DNA of 15,791 nucleotides from an uncultured Flavobacteriaceae bacterium (GCA_947311745.1 CAMZLT010000245.1:1-15791); one strand, 5' to 3'. Counted from the first letter of the stretch, positions 6,994 to 13,545 are shown. Numbers and translations are program-made. Notes: generated by a model not told the origin, from the sequence alone.

Positions 6994-8855
6994 CCCGTAA
7001 TCAATTCGGAAATTTTATATTTTGATAATAAGCCATCTCTTTTTAATATTTCCAAATCGTGTTTTATAATTTTATCGTAAGAATTATTTTCGCTATTTAT
7101 TTCATTTTTAATTGACTTATAAATTGCTCTAAATTTTGATATATCTCCTTTTAATAAATAAAGATGCCCCTCATTTGCCTTTAAGTTTAAAGAATTTTTA
7201 TCCATTTTAAAACCATTCTCTATTGCTTTTTCAGCTATTGAAAGTTCGTTACTACGTAATGCAAACCAAGAATATTTTATATACGCATTTAATAAAACCT
7301 CCTTTAATCTTGGATTATTTGGATGTTTTTGCAATAAAGTATAATATAAATTTACCACATGTTTTTGCATTTTTAACTTTTCGGAAGGGTCAAAAGTTTC
7401 GTTAATTTTTTCAATAACTGCATTCTCTTTCACAATAGCATCAAATACATCTAAATACTCTTCGTTAATACGCTTAAAATAATTTTTAAAATATGTTAAA
7501 TCACTTCGCATACTTTCTAAAATAGGACGTTTATCTTCTTTATAAGATTCTAATCTTACAGTTATTTCTTCTAAAATTTTTAGCGAAATATCTTTAAAAC
7601 CTATATTTACTGTTTGTTCAAGTAAGTTTTGGTACATTGTTACAATATTAAATAATGTAACACAAACATCTAAATTAAAAAATTCTGGTTGTTGTTTTGC
7701 TAAGTCTCTTCGTATTTTAAGTGCTTTTTCAAAACTTTCTTCTGCTTTTTTATAATCGGATTTTGTATCATACAAAACGCCTAAATTGTGATGACAAGTT
7801 GCTAAATAATGTGAGTATAATTCAGGATGATTAACAACTAATTCACTATAAATTTCTATTGCCTTTGCATAATACGTTAATGCTTTTTGTTTTCGTAATT
7901 TTTCTATTTCTTCCTTTTTTTCTTTATTATCTATAGAATTGTCTGTAGATAGTGTTCCAAACCCTGAAAATCCTGTTAAACCAAAACTGTCATAGTCGTC
8001 TTTTACTTCGTGTTGTTCGGTATATACAATTCCGATACTATTTAAAGTTGCTGCATAAAAAGGTAAAAATGTTTCTCTATCTAGTTCTATAAGAGTTTCA
8101 TATTCTTTTAAAGCATTTTCATAATATGTAATAGCATCAGAATATTTATACATAGTCTTTGCCGTAACTGCTAAATTATTAAAAGTTGCTGCAACTAAAG
8201 ATCTAAATGCTTCAGGTTCTTTTTCAGCAAGTTTTCTAAAAATTTTCAAAGCTCTTAAATAATTTGTTCTAGCATCATATACATTATTTTCATCGGTATA
8301 TACATTTCCTAAATTATAATAGGCATTAGCTATAAAAGGTTCTACATTATGATTTTTTTTAAGTGTGTCGTAAAGAGTAACGGCATCTTTATATTGTTTT
8401 TTTGCCATATAATAATCACCTTTTGCATAAGCAGCATCTCCATAAGAATAATGTGTATTTGCTAAATGTATGGCAAAATTGTTTTTATTTTCTTCAAAAG
8501 CTTCTTTAAAAATAATTAGTGCTTCTTTATGGTATTTCATAGCTTCTTTAGGATTTGTTTTTATAGTAATTAATCCTAAATTATTTAAAATTGTAGCACG
8601 ATTTATCTTTAGAGGTATTGCTTTTTCTTCGGGTAATTCTTGATGAAGTTTTAGAGATTCTATAAAATTATTTATAGCCTTTGCATTATTTCCTAAAGTC
8701 AACTCTATTCTTCCTAAGGTATTATATATATCTATTTTTTGTTCAACTATTGTAGATTCTTTTATTGCTTCTTGGTATGCTTGGATAGCTTTTTTGTATT
8801 CTTTTGCTTCTAACAACACATTTCCTGTTGTAATTTTTTCTTCAAGTATAGTCAT
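6990..8855 (-). CDS. Tetratricopeptide-repeat protein, soluble, function unknown
   Basis: This 621-residue protein is built from TPR helix pairs, recognisable from repeated patterns such as AKEYKKAIQAYQEAI, YNLGNVYTDENNVYDAR and KSDYKKAEESFEKALKI. It has no signal peptide or membrane segment, so it is expected in the cytoplasm. The repeats cover about residues 1-420. They are interrupted near 284-312 by a Gly/Ser/Asp-rich linker (FGLTGFSGFGTLST). A less regular helical part follows, and TPR-like helices return near 530-600. It starts 4 bp after the Aat-like gene on the same strand, so the two form an operon lodged inside the hydrogenase locus. TPR arrays usually bind protein partners. A role as a scaffold in hydrogenase assembly, or a partner of the Aat-like enzyme, is inference from position. 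Confidence 0.9.
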   Translation of the reverse strand: MTILEEKITTGNVLLEAKEYKKAIQAYQEAIKESTIVEQKIDIYNTLGRIELTLGNNAKAINNFIESLKLHQELPEEKAIPLKINRATILNNLGLITIKTNPKEAMKYHKEALIIFKEAFEENKNNFAIHLANTHYSYGDAAYAKGDYYMAKKQYKDAVTLYDTLKKNHNVEPFIANAYYNLGNVYTDENNVYDARTNYLRALKIFRKLAEKEPEAFRSLVAATFNNLAVTAKTMYKYSDAITYYENALKEYETLIELDRETFLPFYAATLNSIGIVYTEQHEVKDDYDSFGLTGFSGFGTLSTDNSIDNKEKKEEIEKLRKQKALTYYAKAIEIYSELVVNHPELYSHYLATCHHNLGVLYDTKSDYKKAEESFEKALKIRRDLAKQQPEFFNLDVCVTLFNIVTMYQNLLEQTVNIGFKDISLKILEEITVRLESYKEDKRPILESMRSDLTYFKNYFKRINEEYLDVFDAIVKENAVIEKINETFDPSEKLKMQKHVVNLYYTLLQKHPNNPRLKEVLLNAYIKYSWFALRSNELSIAEKAIENGFKMDKNSLNLKANEGHLYLLKGDISKFRAIYKSIKNEINSENNSYDKIIKHDLEILKRDGLLSKYKISELITG

Positions 8856-8859
8856 TTTA

Positions 8860-9507
8860 TTATTCTTTTAAAATTCGTAAATATTCACTTCTTGATATTT
8901 CACTTAAACCTATGTCAATTGTCTCATTAGTTTCTTTTTGTAAATCCAAAATTTTATAGTTTTCAGATAGTAATTTTTTTGTTAATGATATTAAAGCAAA
9001 TTCTTTTGCAAACTCTTCAGTACCATTTATATATTCTCCAAAATATATTTTTCCGTTACCTGCACCAAATGCACCTCCAACTAACACATTATTTTTATAT
9101 ACTTCTACAGATATTGCTAAGCCTCTTTCTTGAATATTTTTGTATGCCTTAATTAATTTTCCTGTTAGCCAACCATTATTCATTTCGCCTTTATTTTCAA
9201 TGCTTTGTATTAATTTCATTACAGCTTCTAGATTTTGATTAAAAGTAACTGTAAAATTAGCTTTTTTGATTCCTTCATCTACATATTTTGGAACGCTTAA
9301 TTGATTAGGGAATAACACAATTCTAGGGTTTGGCGTCCACCATTTTGGATATCGCATAGGACTTGTCCATAAATAAAACCCACTTTTATATCCTTCTAAC
9401 AACCATTCAGCAGATATCAAACCTCCTTCGGCAAGTAAGCCTTCACTATCGCCAAAACTTGCAGGAGGAAAAGCGACAATTTGTTCTTGTAGTTTAAATA
9501 CTGGCAT
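8860..9507 (-). CDS. Leucyl/phenylalanyl-tRNA-protein transferase-like protein (divergent Aat family)
   Basis: The product belongs to the Aat family, which in E. coli transfers Leu or Phe from tRNA to N-terminal Arg or Lys and so marks proteins for ClpS/ClpAP. Conserved blocks are FPPASFGDSEGLLAEGG (13-29), WWTPNPRIVLFP (56-67), NGWLTGKLIKAY (111-122, with Trp113), SVEVY and LVGGAFGA (142-149). By alignment from memory, Glu158 (YFGEY) and Gln190 (ILDLQ) match the E. coli catalytic-pocket Glu156 and Gln188. The protein differs from typical Aat in three places. The usual ESMFS is EYING. The usual GIFPWF-type segment is GFYLW. The C-terminal His-Leu-x-Ser-Leu-Gly block is altered. At 215 residues it has near-normal length. 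It is divergent from hypE (90 bp) and forms an operon with the TPR gene, so it may be a housekeeping aat or a specialised paralog. I leave the symbol blank for that reason. Confidence 0.8.
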   Translation of the reverse strand: MPVFKLQEQIVAFPPASFGDSEGLLAEGGLISAEWLLEGYKSGFYLWTSPMRYPKWWTPNPRIVLFPNQLSVPKYVDEGIKKANFTVTFNQNLEAVMKLIQSIENKGEMNNGWLTGKLIKAYKNIQERGLAISVEVYKNNVLVGGAFGAGNGKIYFGEYINGTEEFAKEFALISLTKKLLSENYKILDLQKETNETIDIGLSEISRSEYLRILKE

Positions 9508-9533
9508 TTAATTTTTATTTTTTAGGATTGCAA

Positions 9534-9551
9534 TATATGAATAATCATATA
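9534..9551. promoter_or_regulatory. Inverted repeat in the divergent hypE / Aat-like intergenic region (possible operator)
   Basis: TATATGA (9534-9540) and TCATATA (9545-9551) form a perfect 7-bp dyad around the 4-base spacer ATAA. It lies in the only divergent intergenic region of the hydrogenase locus, just upstream of the candidate -7 box for hypE and 27 bp upstream of the Aat-like start. The TATGA-N4-TCATA layout loosely recalls Crp/Fnr-family sites, but the match is not exact and chance is possible in AT-rich DNA. Confidence 0.4.
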
Positions 9552-9560
9552 ATTTTTTTG

Positions 9561-9568
9561 TATTTTTG
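9561..9568 (+). promoter_or_regulatory. Candidate Bacteroidota -7 promoter box for hypE
   Basis: TATTTTTG matches the TAnnTTTG -7 consensus of Bacteroidota housekeeping promoters and lies 29 bp before the hypE ATG. No convincing TTTG -33 element is seen at the expected distance; instead the dyad at 9534-9551 occupies that region, which could mean activator dependence. Confidence 0.4.
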
Positions 9569-9597
9569 AATTTATTAATTTCATAAAAAAGAGGAGT

Positions 9598-10635
9598 ATG
9601 CAGTTAAGTTGTCCAATGCCAAAATTTGATTTTGATTTTATTACTTTAGGACATGGAAGTGGTGGTTTATTAACCAATAAATTATTGGATAGTGGTGTTT
9701 TTGATATTTTAAAAAACGATAAATTAGATAAGCGTCATGATGGTGCTTTTTTAAAAATTGATGGTCAGATAGCTTTCTCTACGGATAGTTTTGTTATTTC
9801 GCCTATTTTTTTTCCTGGAGGAAATATTGGTGAACTAGCTGTAAATGGTACAGTAAATGATGTAGCAATGTGTGGAGCAGTTCCTCAATATTTATCATTA
9901 AGTTTTATTTTAGAAGAGGGTTTACCAATGACTGAATTTTGGGAAATTTTAGTTGGTATAAAAGAAGCCTGTGATAAAGCTGGAGTTATGGTTGTTACAG
10001 GAGATACAAAGGTTGTTGACAAAGGTAAAGGAGATAAAATTTTTATCAATACAACAGGGATTGGAAAAGTACACCCTAAAGCAAATATAGATATTAATAA
10101 TGTTAAAATAGGTGATAAAATTATAGTTAGTAATCAAATCGCAACACATGGCATTGCTATTTTATCAGTAAGGCAAGGTTTAGAATTTGAAACAACTATA
10201 GAAAGTGATACTACAAATTTAAATCATTCTATTATTTCACTATTAGATGAATTTGGTAAAGATATACATCTTTTTAGAGATCCAACTCGTGGTGGTTTAT
10301 CTTCTACATTAAATGAAATTGCTCGTGATACACAAGCAGGAATTGTACTACAAGATAATAAATTACCTATAAACAATCAAGTAAAAAGTGCTTGTGAAAT
10401 TTTAGGTTTAGATCCTTTATATACTGCAAATGAAGGTGTATTTATAGCAATAGTTTCTTCTGAAAAAGCAAATAAAATTGTAGCTAAAATGCAAACATTT
10501 AGTAATTGTAAATATGCTACAATAATTGGAGAGGTTGTAGAGGAACATCCAAAAAAAGTGGTTATTACAAATACTATGGGAGGAAAACGTGTAGTAAGCA
10601 TGCAAGTAGGAGAACAATTACCAAGAATTTGCTAA
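9598..10635 (+). CDS. hypE: HypE, dehydratase making the thiocyanate donor for the [NiFe] site
   Basis: HypE accepts the carbamoyl group from HypF on its C-terminal Cys and dehydrates it with ATP to a thiocyanate, the source of the CN ligands. The 345-residue product ends in PRIC, so the essential terminal Cys345 is present. The N-terminal GHGSGG (18-23), the GNIGELAVNGTVNDVAMCGA block (75-94) and the later GDTKVV, FRDPTRGGLSSTLNE and ANEGVF motifs are those of the AIR-synthase-related fold. A GAGGAG sequence at 9591-9596 resembles a Shine-Dalgarno but is only one base from the ATG; Met7 (9616) would have better spacing, and both starts keep the domain intact. It is a single-gene plus-strand unit between two minus-strand units. 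Its stop codon overlaps the hypC stop. Confidence 0.97.
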   Translation: MQLSCPMPKFDFDFITLGHGSGGLLTNKLLDSGVFDILKNDKLDKRHDGAFLKIDGQIAFSTDSFVISPIFFPGGNIGELAVNGTVNDVAMCGAVPQYLSLSFILEEGLPMTEFWEILVGIKEACDKAGVMVVTGDTKVVDKGKGDKIFINTTGIGKVHPKANIDINNVKIGDKIIVSNQIATHGIAILSVRQGLEFETTIESDTTNLNHSIISLLDEFGKDIHLFRDPTRGGLSSTLNEIARDTQAGIVLQDNKLPINNQVKSACEILGLDPLYTANEGVFIAIVSSEKANKIVAKMQTFSNCKYATIIGEVVEEHPKKVVITNTMGGKRVVSMQVGEQLPRIC

Positions 10636-10994
10636 TCCCAAGCATTTTTAGTAGTTTCCTCTATTGTTGGTTTTTCATTTTTAATTCGGTTTTCTGGTTT
10701 TGAAATTTCCGATTTTTTAGGATTTATTATATCCTTAGTCCAATCTGTCATATTCAAATCATCCGTTTCACCCATTTGCATTAATATATCAAAAGTTTTT
10801 TTTGCTTCAAGTTCATCTACTAAACTAATTGCAGCACCTACATGCACTAAAACATAATCGCCAATTTTTGCTTCTGGAACCATAGCTAAGTTCACATCTT
10901 TTTTTATACCATCAAAATCTACTTTTCCTATTCTAAAAGTTGGATCTAATTCTGCTACAATTTCAATTAATTTTCCTGGTATTGATAAACACAT
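10632..10994 (-). CDS. hypC: HypC/HupF chaperone of [NiFe]-hydrogenase large subunit, with C-terminal extension
   Basis: HypC pairs with HypD during Fe(CN)2CO assembly and then escorts the large-subunit precursor. The N-terminus MCLSIPGK carries the essential Cys2, exposed after Met removal. The OB-like core continues through GKVDFDGIKKDVNL and VPEAKIGDYVLVHVGAAIS to about residue 70. Family members are mostly 75-95 residues; this one has 120. The extra part from about residue 80 is charged and low in hydrophobics (DDLNMTDWTKDI, then Lys/Glu/Asn-rich sequence). It is separated from hypB by only 2 bp and is last in the minus-strand unit. Confidence 0.95.
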   Translation of the reverse strand: MCLSIPGKLIEIVAELDPTFRIGKVDFDGIKKDVNLAMVPEAKIGDYVLVHVGAAISLVDELEAKKTFDILMQMGETDDLNMTDWTKDIINPKKSEISKPENRIKNEKPTIEETTKNAWD

Positions 10995-10996
10995 AC

Positions 10997-11791
10997 TTAA
11001 CTGTTTTTTTGTTTATTTCTTTCTAATTCTGTTTCTAACCATTTATACCAAGTATCCATACCTTGACCTGTTGTTGCGGAAACTTCAAAAAATTGTAAAT
11101 GATGGTTTACTTGTAATGCATATTTTTTTAGAGCTTCTAAATCAAATTTTAAATATGGTAATAAATCTATTTTATTAATAATACAAATATCTGCACTATG
11201 AAACATATCTGGGTATTTAATTGGTTTGTCCTCACCTTCTGTAATACTTATAATTACTACTCTTTTTTGTTCGCCAAGGTCAAACATAGATGGACACACC
11301 AAATTTCCAACATTTTCTATCATTAAAATAGAATCATCTTTAGGCTTTAATTGCTTTACAGCATCATAAATCATATCGCTCTCTAAATGACATCCTTTAC
11401 CTGTATTCACTTGAATTACAGGCACATTTAATGCGTCAATTCTATTAGCATCGTTTAACGTTTGCTGATCTCCTTCGATAACATAAAACGGAAATTTTTC
11501 TTTTAAATCTTTAAGTGTTGTTTCTAAAATAGATGTTTTTCCTGAACCAGGAGAACTAACTAAATTTAGAGTAAAAATATTTTTCGCCTCAAAATAACCT
11601 CTATTTCTAGCAGCTTCGACATTATTTTTGCTTAATATGTCTCGCTCTAAATCAATAATCATTTTATCGCCATGGTGATGGTGATGATGATCGTGGTCGT
11701 GATCATGGTTATGTTGATGTTCATTTTCTTCGTGTTGATGAGGTTTATTTATTGAAACACCATCGGTTCCGCATCCGCAAACTCCGCACAT
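10997..11791 (-). CDS. hypB: HypB, nickel-insertion GTPase with His-rich nickel-storage segment
   Basis: HypB is the GTPase that, with HypA, delivers Ni to the large subunit. At 264 residues it begins MCGVCGCG, the N-terminal CxxCGC high-affinity Ni motif. A His-rich tract (residues 18-40, 13 His with interspersed Asp, Glu and Asn) follows, as in nickel-storing HypB types. The G domain has a P-loop PGSGKTS (81-87) and the NKID guanine-specificity motif (206-209). Cys134-His135 and Cys166 (LVCPS) form the expected metal site of the G domain. hypA lies 12 bp upstream and hypC 2 bp downstream. Confidence 0.97.
   Translation of the reverse strand: MCGVCGCGTDGVSINKPHQHEENEHQHNHDHDHDHHHHHHGDKMIIDLERDILSKNNVEAARNRGYFEAKNIFTLNLVSSPGSGKTSILETTLKDLKEKFPFYVIEGDQQTLNDANRIDALNVPVIQVNTGKGCHLESDMIYDAVKQLKPKDDSILMIENVGNLVCPSMFDLGEQKRVVIISITEGEDKPIKYPDMFHSADICIINKIDLLPYLKFDLEALKKYALQVNHHLQFFEVSATTGQGMDTWYKWLETELERNKQKNS
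11672..11740 (-). repeat. Low-complexity CAT/GAT-type tract encoding the HypB histidine stretch
   Basis: This in-frame tract of degenerate His and Asp codons (plus strand: repeated ATG/GTG/GTC triplets) encodes residues 18-40 of HypB. It is a coding low-complexity repeat of the kind that changes length by slippage, so copy number may vary between strains. Confidence 0.7.
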
Positions 11792-11803
11792 AATTTTGTT
11801 TTT

Positions 11804-12145
11804 TTATATAACTTCTAATGATTTAACTCTTAATTCTTTACCTTGTAAAATATTCTTAAAATAACTATTGCATTTAGGACAGCTATCATACATTTTTTTC
11901 ATACTATATATTGTATTACATTCTAAACATTCTGCTTTAGCATCTTTAAAATCTATTTCTAGTTTTGCATTTTCTAATACTGTATTTTTCACTGCAGTTT
12001 CCCATACGTATTCTAAAGATTCTAACTCGACTCCTGCAAGAGATCCAATCTCTAATTCAATAAGTTCTACACTTGTCTTATTTGCTTTTTCTGTTTCTTT
12101 TTTAGCAATGTTAATAATTCCCATTGCGATAGATAGTTCATGCAT
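11804..12145 (-). CDS. hypA: HypA, nickel metallochaperone for hydrogenase
   Basis: HypA carries Ni(II) to the large subunit together with HypB. The 113-residue product has the invariant MHE start (Ni ligand His2), which fixes the start codon. It has a zinc site formed by Cys73/Cys76 and Cys89/Cys92. The LEIGSLAGVELESLEYVWE segment (31-49) is typical of the family. The gene is 63 bp after the nickel-transporter-like gene and 12 bp before hypB. The 63-bp gap holds only an A/T-only dyad and no recognisable promoter. Confidence 0.96.
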   Translation of the reverse strand: MHELSIAMGIINIAKKETEKANKTSVELIELEIGSLAGVELESLEYVWETAVKNTVLENAKLEIDFKDAKAECLECNTIYSMKKMYDSCPKCNSYFKNILQGKELRVKSLEVI

Positions 12146-12208
12146 AATTTTCTAAAAAATAGATGCTGTAAATTTATACTTTTTTTTTATAATATTTATA
12201 AAAACTGT

Positions 12209-12916
12209 TTAAAAAGTAAGAAATAACCAATAAATTCCTATTACAATAGCAAATAATCCTCCTATAACACGAATTGCCTTAAAAAACATAGGGTTTTCTT
12301 TTTGCTTAGTTAAATATGTTAATTTACTTAAAACAAAAGCATATATTGTCATTGAAGCAACAGTTCCTAACGCAAAACCTAAAACATACTCAATACCTTC
12401 TGTATTTGTTTTAAAGCTTAAAGCTGGAAGCAATAATAAAAAATGAGCTACTCCTGCTAAACCATGTAAAAAGCCAATACCAAAGGAAGATATTACATTT
12501 TGTTTAATTGTTTTTTGATGCGTGTGTGTATGCTCTCTATGCTTTGTATGTTTGTGATTATGCGTATGGATATATATATCTTTTTCAGAATGAATATGCG
12601 GATGATTATGAACTTTTTTTTCTTTAAAAATTCTATAAAAAGTCCAAAGTCCAACTCCAATTAAAACAAAGGAAACTATTTGTTCGCTATGTTTCGAAAT
12701 AGTTTCAACAGGTATAAAATCCTTAAAAAATAAAAATAATAATCCTATTAGTAGCATACCTAACAAGTGTCCTAAACCCCAAGCTATACCTATTTTCCAA
12801 ACTTTTTTATCTGTTTCTATAACCAAAGGAGTTACTGCTGCTAGATGATCTGGTCCTGAGATAACGTGCAATGAAGATGAAATTGTTCCTGCAATAATAG
12901 GAATTGAAAAAGTCAT
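12209..12916 (-). CDS. Probable nickel transporter of the UreH/TauE-like membrane family with His-rich loop
   Basis: This 235-residue membrane protein has about six hydrophobic segments in two blocks (about 5-95 and 140-235). The first block carries LHVISGPDHLAAVTPL (16-31), the His-x5-Asp-His pattern of UreH-type proteins, which is related to but distinct from the HX4DH of NiCoT permeases. GLGHLLG follows at 48-54. The second block opens with GIGFLHGLAGVAH (146-158). The loop between the blocks (103-133) has 12 His in 31 residues and probably collects metal ions. It sits at the head of the hypA-hypB-hypC unit and no urease gene is seen, so Ni2+ import for the hydrogenase is the best guess. 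Direction of transport and metal specificity are inference; a cobalt or other cation substrate is possible. Confidence 0.82.
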   Translation of the reverse strand: MTFSIPIIAGTISSSLHVISGPDHLAAVTPLVIETDKKVWKIGIAWGLGHLLGMLLIGLLFLFFKDFIPVETISKHSEQIVSFVLIGVGLWTFYRIFKEKKVHNHPHIHSEKDIYIHTHNHKHTKHREHTHTHQKTIKQNVISSFGIGFLHGLAGVAHFLLLLPALSFKTNTEGIEYVLGFALGTVASMTIYAFVLSKLTYLTKQKENPMFFKAIRVIGGLFAIVIGIYWLFLTF

Positions 12917-12946
12917 GTTTTATATTTTTATATGAAAAATTAAAAA

Positions 12947-12954
12947 CAAAAATA
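12947..12954 (-). promoter_or_regulatory. Candidate -7 promoter box for the nickel transporter-hypABC unit
   Basis: Read on the minus strand, this is TATTTTTG, an exact TAnnTTTG match, 30 bp before the ATG at 12916. The -33 element is not clear. It is identical to the box before hypE, so the two units may share sigma-factor use. Confidence 0.45.
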
Positions 12955-12995
12955 CTATAAAATAATCTATTTTGTGAAAAACTATGTTAAAACAA

Positions 12996-13022
12996 AAAAG
13001 ACTATCCATTTTAGATAGTCTC
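12996..13022 (-). terminator. Intrinsic terminator after the Cys-rich lipoprotein gene
   Basis: GACTATC (13000-13006) pairs with GATAGTC (13014-13020) around a 7-base loop. A/T flanks give a longer stem, and the minus-strand transcript ends in a U-rich run (complement of 12991-12999). It lies 29 bp past the stop at 13051 and insulates the lipoprotein gene from the nickel-transporter unit. A shorter U run exists on the plus side too. Confidence 0.8.
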
Positions 13023-13050
13023 TTTTAAAAAATTTAGTTAGTAGCTTTTA

Positions 13051-13545
13051 TTATTTTACTACCTTTTTTACAGCATTAACTCCTTTTTTTGCTGTTTCCT
13101 CTACTTTTTTTGCTCCTTCTTTTACTGCTTCTGCACCTTTGTTTGCAGTTTCTTTAGTTTTTTTTGCAGCACATTTAGCCTTACACTCTGCTTGTTTTGC
13201 TTTACATTTTAAGCAATTTGGATCTTTACAATCAGGGCTACATTTAGCATCAGAACATTTATGAGCTTTCACACCATCTTTATGAGCTGCACAACCATTT
13301 TTCTTACAGTCTGCATCACACACATGACCTTTAGCATCTCCTTTGTGAGCTGTACAACCGTTTTTCTTACAGTTCTCGTCGCATACATGTTTTGCAGTAG
13401 CATCATGTTTTACTTCGTTTTTTACCTCTTTTGCTGTTTCTTCAACTTTATCTTTAGCGTCATCTACTTTTTTCTTTTCATCTTTACAAGAAACTGCGAC
13501 AACACTTACAAAAGCAAGTAATAATAATCCTTTTAATAATTTCAT
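13051..13545 (-). CDS. Cys/His/Lys-rich lipoprotein with internal 21-residue repeat, probable metal binder
   Basis: I do not recognise a named family. Residues 1-20 are a lipoprotein signal peptide ending in VVAVSC, so Cys20 would be lipidated. The mature 144-residue protein holds 13 further Cys. Residues 53-69 and 74-90 are near-identical units of the form HVCDxxCKKNGCxAHK; 94-111 is a degenerate third unit with tighter Cys spacing (CSDAKCSPDCKDPNC). The Cys/His core is flanked by Lys/Glu/Ala-rich amphipathic segments that share the heptapeptide KVEETAK (33-39 and 147-153) and look like LEA-type helices. Repeated Cys and His in an envelope lipoprotein suggests binding of a soft metal (Ni, Cu or Zn); this is inference. 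It is separated from the nickel transporter by a terminator and has its own -7 box. Confidence 0.88.
   Translation of the reverse strand: MKLLKGLLLLAFVSVVAVSCKDEKKKVDDAKDKVEETAKEVKNEVKHDATAKHVCDENCKKNGCTAHKGDAKGHVCDADCKKNGCAAHKDGVKAHKCSDAKCSPDCKDPNCLKCKAKQAECKAKCAAKKTKETANKGAEAVKEGAKKVEETAKKGVNAVKKVVK
13276..13389 (-). repeat. Tandem 63-bp repeat encoding the Cys/His units of the lipoprotein
   Basis: Two in-frame copies with a 63-bp period, conserved parts at 13339-13389 and 13276-13326, encode HVCDxxCKKNGCxAHK units. The nucleotide copies differ mostly at third positions, which suggests an older duplication kept under selection for the Cys/His pattern. Confidence 0.8.

Noticed and set aside
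11672..11740. Short-period repeat that could be taken for a repeat array or CRISPR-like element
   Set aside because: It is an in-frame His/Asp codon run within hypB with no spacer structure.
11868..12155. 95-residue plus-strand open frame opposite hypA
   Set aside because: It lies almost wholly antisense to hypA, whose MHE start and zinc Cys are clear. The hydrophobic look comes from reading the complement of charged codons.
12185..12203. Inverted repeat TTTTATA/TATAAAA between hypA and the nickel transporter gene
   Set aside because: The stem is only A and T with 7 bp and no correctly placed U-tract on the minus strand, so it is a weak candidate for a terminator and is expected by chance in such AT-rich sequence.
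13261..13521. 86-residue plus-strand open frame opposite the Cys-rich lipoprotein
   Set aside because: It is Phe/Cys/Ser-rich because it is the complement of Lys/Glu codons; the minus-strand gene has a lipobox, repeats and a promoter-like box.
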